NCBI GenBank assembly: GCA_027459665.1
Contig: DAIDHN010000001.1
Location: 1 to 64,000 of the forward strand
DNA from: Chthonomonadaceae bacterium
GTDB lineage: Bacteria > Armatimonadota > Chthonomonadetes > Chthonomonadales > Chthonomonadaceae
Length of the DNA: 64,000 nt
Direction of reading: 5' to 3'
The notes beneath the pieces are model-generated. The model did no database searches. It saw only the letters and a program-made list of their open reading frames with translations, and was not told where the DNA came from. A program made the translations under genes and the position numbers. Each line of letters begins with the position of its first letter. Position 1 is the stretch's first letter. Below are positions 43,930-52,317 of this stretch, piece by piece.

Positions 43930-43979
43930 GTCTCGAAATCAAAAATGTACAACTTGACGGAAATAACGAGTTTTGAGAC
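43930..43979. promoter_or_regulatory. Possible recombination (res-like) site upstream of the resolvase fragment
   Basis: Arms GTCTCGAAA (43930-43938) and TTTTGAGAC (43971-43979) form an imperfect inverted repeat around an AT-rich core, 30 nt upstream of the resolvase start. Serine resolvases commonly act at such sites next to their own gene. This is inference. Confidence 0.3.
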
Positions 43980-44011
43980 TGTTTAGTAAATGATGCCCGA
44001 AGGAGAACAGA

Positions 44012-44055
44012 ATGTTGATCGGCTACGCCAGAGTTTCCACCCAGGACCAGAACCC
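44012..44055 (+). pseudogene. Serine recombinase (resolvase/invertase) N-terminal fragment
   Basis: ATG 44012 with AGGAGA upstream reads MLIGYARVSTQDQNP, the invariant resolvase N terminus with the catalytic Ser (ARVST). After 14-15 codons, sequence switches abruptly to antisense hip-locus sequence, so only the stub remains. It marks the edge of a rearrangement. Confidence 0.85.
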
Positions 44056-44372
44056 TCCTCCTGCTTGCGGGTCAGCACCTCACGTGCCTTTTGGTTGCGA
44101 AAGTCGACAAGAGTAGAGGAATATATGCTCTCACTATCCAGGAGCCTTGCTACCTCGTCAGGGGAAATGCATGCGTCTAAATCTTCAAAGAGACGAAGCG
44201 CAGGATCGAGAAGTTGGGAATAACCGCTTTTTAGCCAGACAGGATCGTATGCGAACGCGAAGATCTCCCTGGCGCGAGCGGGCGTGACGGTGAGCGCTCC
44301 CAACACGGTCGCCTTGTCCAACCCCTCCCAGTCCGCCCAGACCTGAATGCTCCGTTGGACTGGCGGCCTCAT
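44056..44372 (-). pseudogene. Truncated HipA-like toxin remnant
   Basis: Overlapping the hipB-like stop, MRPPVQRSIQVWADWEGLDK, then ATVLGALTVTPARAREIFAFAYDPVWLKSG...LLDPALRLF matches the HipA N-terminal beta domain (IQVWAD...G.L......G.E.FSFEYD..WL). After about residue 65 (ISPDEVARLLDSESIYSSTLVDFRNQKAREVL) the family match ends, and the kinase core is missing. The frame then runs into the antisense of the resolvase stub. It is a dead toxin fragment. Confidence 0.65.
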
Positions 44373-44716
44373 GATGCCTCCGGCCCGGTCACAGCCTCCG
44401 AGGTCGCATCGGCGGCCTGCTTACGGCGTGGGGCGCGGCGCTTTACGGTGAGGTCGGCATCCTGAAGTTTCCGGCCCAGTTCATCGTCGTGGGCCAGTCT
44501 GTCCAGGTCCTGCTCCAATCCCAGGCAGAAGAGAACGCTGGCGTACGCGCCAAACGACACGGCAGGGTCCCCGCGCTCGATCGCCTGCAGCGTGGGGCGA
44601 GTGATACCGGCGCGCTCGGCAACCTGCGCGGCGGAGAGTTTTCGCCGCAGCCGGGCCAGGCGCAGGTTCTCTCCCACAGCGGTCAAGCGGCGCTGCAGGG
44701 AGGGTAAGAGTGTCAT
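44369..44716 (-). CDS. HipB-like XRE antitoxin/repressor
   Basis: This is a 115-residue protein from ATG 44716. RRLTAVGENLRLARLRRKLSAAQVAERAGITRPTLQAIERGD is a clear XRE helix-turn-helix. The C-terminal half (KLQDADLTVKRRAPRRKQAADATSEA) is basic and flexible. A second ATG at 44731 lies within the operator arm and is less likely as start. It overlaps the hipA-like remnant by 4 nt (ATGA), the usual hipBA coupling. It probably represses its own promoter. Confidence 0.85.
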   Translation of the reverse strand: MTLLPSLQRRLTAVGENLRLARLRRKLSAAQVAERAGITRPTLQAIERGDPAVSFGAYASVLFCLGLEQDLDRLAHDDELGRKLQDADLTVKRRAPRRKQAADATSEAVTGPEAS

Positions 44717-44728
44717 CGCATTTCGTCC

Positions 44729-44788
44729 CATAATGAAAAATACTATACCATTAATTGGGCTATATTGCAAATTCTATTTTTCATTATG
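44729..44788. promoter_or_regulatory. Inverted-repeat operator flanking the hipB-like promoter
   Basis: CATAATGAAAAATA (44729-44742) and TATTTTTCATTATG (44775-44788) are perfect 14-bp inverted repeats 32 nt apart, one at the start codon side and the other upstream of the -35. This is a layout expected of an autoregulated HipB-type repressor that loops or bends the promoter. Confidence 0.7.
44742..44770 (-). promoter_or_regulatory. Promoter of the hipB-like gene
   Basis: On the minus strand TTGCAA (44770-44765), a 17-nt spacer and TATAGT (44747-44742). Confidence 0.6.
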
Positions 44789-44794
44789 ATTTCT

Positions 44795-45113
44795 TTATCT
44801 GCTCTCATCCGAGCCTGCCTCGGCCAGTAGCCGCTGAAGACGTGCCCAGCGATTTCGATATGTCCGGGCTTCTTCGGCGGCGTTGTGCCCCACTGCGGGG
44901 CAATCAAGCAGCGGTGTGACCGCGTCCAGCGCGGGAAGCAGTGCGCGGCGTGTGGTTCCGATTCGATGACCGCGTACCGGCAGGGTCCGTGCTGAAGCCG
45001 CTGCCAGGAAACGGGTACCCCCAAGCCTAACCGGCCGGTATCGCCGAAGATAACGCTCCGAGGTACTGTTCCAGAGCTGCCGCAGGGCAGCCCTGGAAAC
45101 CAGTGCGCACCGG
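44795..45113 (-). other. Possible degraded open frame, no start codon
   Basis: On the minus strand about 100 codons stay open after the xylanase stop and end at TAA (44795): LVSRAALRQLWNSTSERYLR, then RYRPVRLGG and later EEARTYRNRWARLQRLLAEAGSDESR. It has an R/L-rich helical look, no ATG and no recognised family. It could be a remnant of a transferred gene or chance. Confidence 0.25.
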
Positions 45114-46370
45114 CTATTTCGAGCGGTTGTACTCTTTAGCCACGCGAATCACCGAGTAGAACGCCGGTTTGGGCTGGTCATTGCCGTCAAACAGAAGTGG
45201 TTTGCCGGCAGCGCGCCAGGAAACGGCATCGTTGACATCCCAGAAGGTAACGAGTTTTACCAGCTTGTGCTTCATAAACACTCTAAAGAGATTGGCGTAT
45301 TGATTGGCCAGAAGCCGGTTGGCATTATCCACAAGGCCGCCTTTGGTGGTACCTGCGTTGTTTGCAACATCGGCTCCGGTGTTGCGCTGGCCGGCCGCTG
45401 CCCCGTTCACATCCAGTTCTGTGATATGGATAGGCAGGCCCAGAGTTTCCAGGTCTGTAAGTTCCTGGTCTTCCTGCGCATAGCTTGGGTAGGAGACGCT
45501 CACGTGAGTCTGTGTACCAATGGCCATAACCGGCACTTTCTCGGCCAGAAGGTGCTTCACGAGGGCCATAAACTTGTGACGTTTCACCGGGTTTTCCAGG
45601 CCGTAGTCATTCAGGCGAAGAATCGCTGCGGGGTCGGCTTCGTGCGCATACTCAAATGCTTTTGCAACAAAGTCTGGCCCGATAATCTGGCGCCACAGCG
45701 AGTTGCGCAGTATGTTTGGCCCTCCATCTGAAACGCATTCATTCACCACATCCCATATCTTTATTTTGCCTTTGTACCGGCCTACCACTGTATCAATGTG
45801 CTCGCGCATCCGCCTGAGTAACTGGTCACGCGTGGCGAACGGGCCGGTAAAGCCAAAAAATCGGCCAAAGCCCCTGGGGGCGGGCGGTGGCTCGTTTACA
45901 TGGTTCGGGGTAATGGGCGTGCCGGCAGCGGTAGCTCCGGCGACCTTGTCTGGTCCGGCGAACACCCAGTTGGGAGTTTGCCCGTGCCAAACAAGAGTGT
46001 GCCCCACAATCAGCATGTGGTTTTTAAGGCCGAATGCCACGTACGCATCGGCCGGGCCGAAATTATAGCCATTCGGGCCGGGCTGCGGCTGAATGGAGGC
46101 CCATTTCAGGTCGTTTTCGGGGGATATCTGGTTGAACTGCTGTTTAACCAAAGCAATGTCTTTATCCACAAGCGCCTGCGACCTTCTGAAAAAGGGGTTT
46201 GCTTTACCAGTGGCCACAGACGTGTTTATGGCCACTCCTACATAAAAGTGACCTTTGAAAGCTGTTTTAAGTGAAGGAATGCCGCCAGTCTGTGCTGCAG
46301 AGTTTGCAGAAAGCAGAACCAGTACAGAGAGCAGGGAGGTTGATGTGTGGTTTATGAGAGCAGTTTTCAT
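45114..46370 (-). CDS. Secreted endo-1,4-beta-xylanase, GH10
   Basis: This is a 418-residue protein with a signal peptide (TSLLSVLVLLSANSAAQ). GH10 barrel motifs: FNQISPENDLKWASIQP, GHTLVWHGQTPNW, acid/base Glu in IWDVVNECVSDGG and nucleophile Glu in PIHITELDVNG. The end VTFWDVNDAVSW matches the WxxxDxxSW loop. It cuts xylan chains outside the cytoplasm. It is paired with the GH51 arabinofuranosidase directly upstream (62 nt). Confidence 0.95.
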   Translation of the reverse strand: MKTALINHTSTSLLSVLVLLSANSAAQTGGIPSLKTAFKGHFYVGVAINTSVATGKANPFFRRSQALVDKDIALVKQQFNQISPENDLKWASIQPQPGPNGYNFGPADAYVAFGLKNHMLIVGHTLVWHGQTPNWVFAGPDKVAGATAAGTPITPNHVNEPPPAPRGFGRFFGFTGPFATRDQLLRRMREHIDTVVGRYKGKIKIWDVVNECVSDGGPNILRNSLWRQIIGPDFVAKAFEYAHEADPAAILRLNDYGLENPVKRHKFMALVKHLLAEKVPVMAIGTQTHVSVSYPSYAQEDQELTDLETLGLPIHITELDVNGAAAGQRNTGADVANNAGTTKGGLVDNANRLLANQYANLFRVFMKHKLVKLVTFWDVNDAVSWRAAGKPLLFDGNDQPKPAFYSVIRVAKEYNRSK

Positions 46371-46432
46371 GTGATGTTTAGAAGGCCTTTCTTGAATTGG
46401 ATGGCGTTGTACGTTAGGCGTGTGAATGTTGA

Positions 46433-48508
46433 TTACCTTGCCGGAAACACATAGATGTTCACACTAAACCGCGGCAGTGTGAGCATGCCTGTGACTGAAT
46501 TTACCGGGTATTTGGTGATTTTCGCGTCCCTGCCGTTGGCGTGAGCAGATGCTAACCGCCATAGCATGCCATGATTAGCCAGCTTTGCTCCTGAGACTTG
46601 GAGGTTAATCGACTGCTCAACGTTTGTGGGATTGAGAACTGCGATTGTGAGTGTATGGTGGTCGCTCGTCCATGCCGCTGCAACATCCAGGGGGAAGGTA
46701 GGGCTGCCCGCATTCTTTACCGGCTGCTCGCCGCCTGGCGGCTCTGTGGGTGTGGGCTGCGGAGAGTTGCCAGTAACCACAACCGGTATTGTTCCGAAGT
46801 GGTCTCTATAGATCTTGAAGACCAGCCCATTGCTGTTTAGCGTATCTCCCGATGGAGTGGGTTTCAGCAGGGAGGTGGCGAATGTGTAGGCGGCCAGTTT
46901 GAAAATGTTGGTATGCCTAAACATCTCCTGAAACACCCATGCGTAGGATGGATAGACCGGATAGCGGCCATTGCCGCTGTACGCCCATTCATCAATGCTG
47001 AGCGGCCTGGGATGCGTAACCAGTTTTGGAAACAGCTTTTCGTACTCTTTATACTCCTCGTACTTAATGCGAATGTGATTTGCAGGACGCCGCATCCAGT
47101 CGGTAACGGGTTCGTTGGGATCGTTGGGTACTTGACGCCCCAGCGCCAGGCTGAAGTGTGTATTGCCGTAGTTATAGAAGTGCTCACTCATCATGTCGAA
47201 ATAGTTGAAGCATTTCGAGAGCAGCATTCCGTCCCAGTCTTCTGGCGAAAGGTATTTCGGAACAAGGTCTGGCCCAAGCGCCAATGACTCTTTCGAACCT
47301 GTCATGGTGTCTGGCATGGCGCCGCTCGCAATGAGAACGATGGAGGGATCAACCTTTCGCATATCCTTGGCAAACTCGTTCTGTTTGTACATATACTGAT
47401 CGGGCTTCATTGCGCCAAATTGATAAGTTATCCCCCACATCTCATTGCCAATGCCCCAGAAGCGCACGTCGTAAGGTTTGGGATGACCGTTCTCCGCCCG
47501 CCACTTGCCCATTGGCGTATGAATGGAACCGTTGATGTACTCCACTTCCTGTGCGGCAGACCAGGCATCACCCAGCCCGGCATTCACCGTGATATAAGGC
47601 TTCACCCCAATGAGTTTGCAGAATTTCATAAACTCATCCAGCCCGATGTCGTTTGGTTGCAGGGCATTCCAAACAGGATCCCAGGTTGGCGGACGCTTGT
47701 CGGGGTCGCCAACGGTATTGCGCCAGTCATATGCAGATACGAAGTTGCCGCCGGGGAGGCGGTAAACGCCGGAATGCAGGCTTTTGAGCGCGGCAATGGC
47801 ATCGGGGCGGAATCCATCGATATTGTCAGAAGGCATCAGGGATACAGCGCCGATATGAAATGAACCAGTTCCCACGCCGACAACCTCGAACTTGGCGGAG
47901 CCGGTTCTAAGCGCTTTGAATGAGAAGAGAAACTTCCTGTAGTGCAAGCCCACCCTGCCTAGTGGAACGATTTGGACAGTGGCATCTGGCCCGGTGCCCC
48001 AAACCACGTTGACTGCCACTTTTGCTGTGGGGTCGCCGGCAAGTTGGATACGGCCGCTGTACGATGTGCCCTGGGTAAACTTCACACCGGTTTGGACGAT
48101 CCCTCGGGGGGCTGTTCCATTGAGTTCTACGAGCGGTGTGTGGCCGCCTACAAATGGATTGCGGGTGTCCATAACAACGCTATCCGGCGGTCCTATCGGA
48201 TTCCAGCGCCCCGGCCCCGCGCTGCGCATTCCTCTAAATCCGCCTCCAAACCGCGCTGCCGCAGGGTTTTCAGGGGGGGGCGGCTGAACGGCATAATAGA
48301 ACTTTCTGTCGTCCAGCATTTCGCTCCATAGGCCGTTATACACCAAACTTCCCAACTGCTCAATGAACTGCCCATACAGGTATGGAGAGATAGGAGCCCT
48401 GACTGCGGAGGCGTCAACATGAGCGGTAACAGTTTGGCCCATTGCCGGCATTTGAACATTGAGTACGAAAACTGTGAAAAGCAGCAATACAATCCGGGAT
48501 GTTTTCAT
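46433..48508 (-). CDS. Secreted alpha-L-arabinofuranosidase, GH51
   Basis: This is a protein of about 691 residues, signal peptide MKTSRIVLLLFTVFVLNVQM. PISPYLYGQFIEQLGSLVYNGLWSEML opens the GH51 domain, the acid/base Glu is in FWGIGNEMWG, and the nucleophile is in LSIDEWAYSG. The C-terminal beta domain holds TLTIAVLNPTNVEQSINL. It removes arabinose side chains from arabinoxylan, complementing the GH10 enzyme. ATG 48508 is used; GTG codons at 48517-48526 are alternatives because AAAGG lies close to them. Confidence 0.94.
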   Translation of the reverse strand: MKTSRIVLLLFTVFVLNVQMPAMGQTVTAHVDASAVRAPISPYLYGQFIEQLGSLVYNGLWSEMLDDRKFYYAVQPPPPENPAAARFGGGFRGMRSAGPGRWNPIGPPDSVVMDTRNPFVGGHTPLVELNGTAPRGIVQTGVKFTQGTSYSGRIQLAGDPTAKVAVNVVWGTGPDATVQIVPLGRVGLHYRKFLFSFKALRTGSAKFEVVGVGTGSFHIGAVSLMPSDNIDGFRPDAIAALKSLHSGVYRLPGGNFVSAYDWRNTVGDPDKRPPTWDPVWNALQPNDIGLDEFMKFCKLIGVKPYITVNAGLGDAWSAAQEVEYINGSIHTPMGKWRAENGHPKPYDVRFWGIGNEMWGITYQFGAMKPDQYMYKQNEFAKDMRKVDPSIVLIASGAMPDTMTGSKESLALGPDLVPKYLSPEDWDGMLLSKCFNYFDMMSEHFYNYGNTHFSLALGRQVPNDPNEPVTDWMRRPANHIRIKYEEYKEYEKLFPKLVTHPRPLSIDEWAYSGNGRYPVYPSYAWVFQEMFRHTNIFKLAAYTFATSLLKPTPSGDTLNSNGLVFKIYRDHFGTIPVVVTGNSPQPTPTEPPGGEQPVKNAGSPTFPLDVAAAWTSDHHTLTIAVLNPTNVEQSINLQVSGAKLANHGMLWRLASAHANGRDAKITKYPVNSVTGMLTLPRFSVNIYVFPAR

Positions 48509-48996
48509 AGTATGCACCGATACCACCTTTCTGTAATGAGGCGCTTGTTTTCATAGAGGTAAGCTTTCTCAAAAGCATGATGTCCATGCGTCTCCCATGA
48601 GTTATGTAAAAGAAACATGGAGTTTTGTTGCAGCCAGAGGGGTCAGCGCTTCTCTGACCTTATCGCAGAGACTGGCGAAAGCATTGCCGGTTTATGAGGT
48701 CGGCCATTGGATTGCAGCCGCGTGAAACACGCCGCTCCTACAGACCAACCCTGACACGCTACACCGCCGACACTAAGCGATGCATGATAGACCAAGCGTT
48801 TGGCATTTGTGATTTTACCCGCAAACAAACCAGAATTCCTACAAAAAAGCCAGAATTATTTTATACAATTACTTATTCATGTTTTTACAAAGTGCTGCAG
48901 TAGCAATTTTATACTGTGAACCAGATTCAAATACTCGCAAACTATTTGCCGCCTGTTGCGTGCAAATGCAGAGAGGCAGGCGGCAAATTTAAACAG
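48509..48996. other. Intergenic region, no gene found
   Basis: This region contains the GH51 upstream region. A stretch at 48710-48740 (GCCGCGTGAAACACGCCGCTCC) is a small hairpin. No longer coding or RNA feature was recognised. Confidence 0.4.
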
Positions 48997-50688
48997 CTAC
49001 TTGCGCCCCGTATGCGCCGGGGGCAGTTCCTGCCGGGTTACAATAGGCACATACCCCACTGCAAACTGTTTTGGCGGGGTCACAATCAGGGCAGGATCGA
49101 TGTCTGCCAGCCTGCCGAAAGCAGGCGGGGGCAGGTAGTTGCGTGTACGCAGCCAGCGCCGCTGCAGTTTCTCCACCCGTTTCTGCATTGCCTCGCGTTC
49201 TGCGTCGGTCATGCCGGCGTGCAGCATAGCAGGCTGATTGTCAAATTTGTACCAGTAATACGTCAGCACGGTGCCGTCTCCCAGCCGCGCATGAAACGGC
49301 CCTGCCGCCGGGCCGGGGTTTTTCCATACACTGCCGGGGGTATCTGGCGCAATGAAAGGCTTGCCGGGCGGTTCAACCGGCCTGCCCCATTTTATCTTTT
49401 GCAGCCCGGTTTCTTTTGGCACAAAGCCTGCTGCCACCGGTTCCCAGCGCGCCTTTTTTGTTCCATCTGCAGGCTGCAAACGGTAGTATTCGGGCAGGGT
49501 AACCAGAGAATTTCTCTCCTTCACCATGCCTCTCTTCCAGAGATACCCATAGGTATGTGCGTTGAACACCACGGTTTTTGCAAAGGCAGACCAGTCCACC
49601 GGGGCTTTGCTCTCTTTGCCTCCGCCTGCATCTATTCGTATTTCCCAGGTTGCATAGCCCTGTCCGGCAAAATTGCGCTGCAGCGCTCCCTGCTGGTTCA
49701 CAGCGCCCGAAGCAGGCCGTCCTCCTGCAAACCAGGCAGCGACGGCATCCCACAGGGCGGTTTTGCTGTACACTGTGTCCTGGTGCACCAGGGCAGAACC
49801 GCCTTCAAAATTGAGAGGAAAATGCGTAGGCGCTACCCTGGCATACCAGTTGCCCTGCGCATCCTGGGCAACCCGGCAGGGTATGTACTGCGTTTCCATC
49901 TGCACAGCCCGGTTGGGGTTGGCTGGCCGCGTATCGAGTAGTTTGCCTATGAGGTTGGGATATTTTATTCCATTGTGCGCCCAGTAGTAAGGGGTAAAAA
50001 AAGCAACCGGGCCTTTGAAGTTGCCCGTGTTTAGAAACAGGGTCCAGCAATTGTTGCCAGATGGAATGTGCTGTTTGCCCAGCACGCCAGGCGCGCCAGC
50101 CAGCGGCAGATTGAGGTACCCGTACCCCACCAGGCCTCCCTTTGCGCCCTGCCTGATATTCAGACCATCGGGTGGAAAAAGCAGCCAGGGGCTGAGCTGC
50201 GCCACTCCATACTGCCCCCTGGGGTTCTTCCAGTTTCCGGCGCCGCTTCCCGGGCCGTCAGCTATCTCGTTGAAGTTGGGGCCAACGCCCCCCATAATGA
50301 ACTTGGGGGTTTCGGTAGCAAAGCGGGTAACTCTCCACCAGCCAAGCCCGCCTTCTACATCAGAATACATGTGTTTGGGCGCAGCGCCATGGTAGTGTGC
50401 AAACATCCAGGTGCCCGGCAGGCCGCTTTGAAAGCTGCGCCCCGGGTAATACTGCTGCAGCGGCCAGGCAGGCACGTAGAGAGAAAAGCCCTCGTTGTAG
50501 ATGTCTGACACACGCCCAGGAATGGGGACAATGAGATAGCCGGCCTCGTATGCAGGCGGATCGGCATGAGCAGAGAAAGCGATGACAGCCGTCCCGCAGG
50601 CAGCCAGACAGGCACAGCCTGCCAGCCGCCTGGCCAGAGCGACTATGCGGTAAAACTTCTCAACGGCATCACAAGGGTACTTCATCAT
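48997..50688 (-). CDS. Large secreted protein of unknown function
   Basis: This is a 563-residue protein with an N-terminal hydrophobic signal (LAGCACLAACGTAVIAFSAHA) and an otherwise soluble, aromatic- and Gly-rich body. Repeated Trp/Tyr-rich stretches (GGLGWWRVTRFATETPKFIMGGVGPNFNE, PVAFFTPYYWAHNGIKYPNLIG, TYYWYKFDNQPAMLHAG) suggest a beta-rich extracellular domain, possibly carbohydrate binding. No catalytic motif is recognised. The C terminus contains ERLQKRV-like helical text (AMQKRVEKLQRRWLRTRN). It is neighboured by hemicellulases, so a plant-polymer role is possible but unproven. Confidence 0.7.
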   Translation of the reverse strand: MMKYPCDAVEKFYRIVALARRLAGCACLAACGTAVIAFSAHADPPAYEAGYLIVPIPGRVSDIYNEGFSLYVPAWPLQQYYPGRSFQSGLPGTWMFAHYHGAAPKHMYSDVEGGLGWWRVTRFATETPKFIMGGVGPNFNEIADGPGSGAGNWKNPRGQYGVAQLSPWLLFPPDGLNIRQGAKGGLVGYGYLNLPLAGAPGVLGKQHIPSGNNCWTLFLNTGNFKGPVAFFTPYYWAHNGIKYPNLIGKLLDTRPANPNRAVQMETQYIPCRVAQDAQGNWYARVAPTHFPLNFEGGSALVHQDTVYSKTALWDAVAAWFAGGRPASGAVNQQGALQRNFAGQGYATWEIRIDAGGGKESKAPVDWSAFAKTVVFNAHTYGYLWKRGMVKERNSLVTLPEYYRLQPADGTKKARWEPVAAGFVPKETGLQKIKWGRPVEPPGKPFIAPDTPGSVWKNPGPAAGPFHARLGDGTVLTYYWYKFDNQPAMLHAGMTDAEREAMQKRVEKLQRRWLRTRNYLPPPAFGRLADIDPALIVTPPKQFAVGYVPIVTRQELPPAHTGRK

Positions 50689-50892
50689 CTCGTTCTCCTT
50701 TACAACAGCTCCATTGCGCTGCGCTCTGGCTGAAGCGGGGCTGCACTGGATGTGAGCAGCATACGACTGGCTTCATCCAGACCTGCCCGACTTTTTGGTA
50801 TGGGCATATGGATGCTTGTCTGTATTGAGTTGTTCTGTACCCTGCGGTAAAAATCCTCTGCAATGCATGCGGCCGTGCATGCAGCACAGGCA

Positions 50893-52317
50893 TCAGCCTT
50901 CCTTTTCGCTGGCTCTCAGCATTTCCTGCGGGTTTTCCCTGCTGCCTGCAGCAGAGCGCAAAAGCTGCTCCATTCTGTTTTCCACCCCCGAAGCGCGCAG
51001 CAGCAGCTGTTCGTGGCTGTTTTCCGCTGCCGCCTGCGGCAAAAAGAGCAGGCAGTGCCGGGCGGCATCCTTCAGGGTGCTGCTCACGGGTGCAGCGGCA
51101 GGCAGCGCGGCCAGGCGCTCTACAGGCGCCAGCGCTTCATGGTCTCCAATCTGCTCCAGCGCCTTCAGCAGCGCCAGCGCAAGTTCGGGGTGCAATTGCG
51201 CTTCTCCTGGCTCAAGCGCTCTGTAAAGCGCAGCCCGCTGGGTGGTATTGAGCAGTGAAACATCGCGGCTAGTGAGCCGGGGCAGAAGCCGTGTAAGTCC
51301 GCGCCGTGCCAGGTACTGTGCATACGGTTCCGGCCAGCCCAGGGCGTCTGCCAGCGCGCCCACCACGCTTCGGTCTTCTGAAGCCGACAGCGCGCGCAGC
51401 TGCCCTACCTCACGCCGCTTCAGGGTAATGCCATGCATCCAGAACGGAGCGGCTGCCAACAAACTTGAGGGCAGCAGCAGCCACAGCCTGCCTGTTTTAA
51501 TGCTTTCTGCACACCCAATGAGGCCGGCAGGCGTAAATACCAGGGCGCCAGCCAGCAGAAACTGCCAGCGCAGGCCATACCGGGTAGATGCCGCTGTATG
51601 GCGTGCCCGTTCTTTTTCTGAGGCCGCAGCAGGCTGCTGTTGGCACATCTCATTGCGAGGCTCTTCATTGTTTGCCGGCCGCTGTAAAAAAAAGAGCTGC
51701 AGCTGTGCCAGGCGCGCAGCCCGGCGCAGGCGCGGGTACGGTGAAAACCGGGCGATATGGCGGGCAGGCGCTGCAGCCTGCTGCTCCCCCATGCGGGCCA
51801 GTGCAAGCAGGAGCGCGGCGGCGTAATCGGGATAAAGCACCCCTTCCCAAATAGAAAGCGAGCGGCCCAGTTCTGTGCAGAACTGCGGTTCCAGCGGATT
51901 TTCAGGTTCAATGCCTGCAAACAGCCGCTGCAGCTGCAGCCTGGCAACAGCGCGCACGCGTGCATTGGGCCAGTGCAGCAGCTCGGCAAGAACGCTTCTG
52001 TTTGCCAGGCAGGCATTCTGGGTGTAAAATGCCGCTTGCGAGGCGGTCAGTCTGTTGCAGAGCATATGAAAAGAAACAGAGGTAATCAGCAGCGCCAGCG
52101 CAGTCCAGTTTAGTTTGGCATATACAAAAAGGTCAAACAGCAGGCCAAACAGCAACAATGGCTCTGCCGCCCGCCAGAGCCAGGGAATTGGCCCGGTGCG
52201 CGTACGGTGCGCCTCTATCTGCGCTGCCAGCTGCTCAGCTTCTGAATTTTGCTGTGAAGTGTTATGAAGAGCAGGCTGTTTTCTATTCAGCCTGCGGTAT
52301 GTTTCTGGCAGATGCAT
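50893..52317 (-). CDS. Multi-pass membrane protein with HEAT-like helical segments
   Basis: This is a protein of about 474 residues from ATG 52317, which shares a base with the upstream gene's stop. There are two hydrophobic pairs (ALLLITSVSFHML region, and RWQFLLAGALVFTPAGLIGCAE...LWLLLPSSLLAAAPFWMHG). Between and after them are helical repeats (NRSVLAELLHWPNARVRAVARLQLQRLF; ALAEALGW-like, ELALALLKALEQIGDHEALAPVERLAAL; RASGVENRMEQLLRSA) resembling HEAT or armadillo scaffolds. No family is recognised. It is third in the ECF-sigma operon. Confidence 0.65.
   Translation of the reverse strand: MHLPETYRRLNRKQPALHNTSQQNSEAEQLAAQIEAHRTRTGPIPWLWRAAEPLLLFGLLFDLFVYAKLNWTALALLITSVSFHMLCNRLTASQAAFYTQNACLANRSVLAELLHWPNARVRAVARLQLQRLFAGIEPENPLEPQFCTELGRSLSIWEGVLYPDYAAALLLALARMGEQQAAAPARHIARFSPYPRLRRAARLAQLQLFFLQRPANNEEPRNEMCQQQPAAASEKERARHTAASTRYGLRWQFLLAGALVFTPAGLIGCAESIKTGRLWLLLPSSLLAAAPFWMHGITLKRREVGQLRALSASEDRSVVGALADALGWPEPYAQYLARRGLTRLLPRLTSRDVSLLNTTQRAALYRALEPGEAQLHPELALALLKALEQIGDHEALAPVERLAALPAAAPVSSTLKDAARHCLLFLPQAAAENSHEQLLLRASGVENRMEQLLRSAAGSRENPQEMLRASEKEG

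Noticed and set aside
48643-48828. Short frame between GH51 and the secreted unknown
   Set aside because: No family pattern, no RBS, and it overlaps a hairpin-bearing intergenic region.
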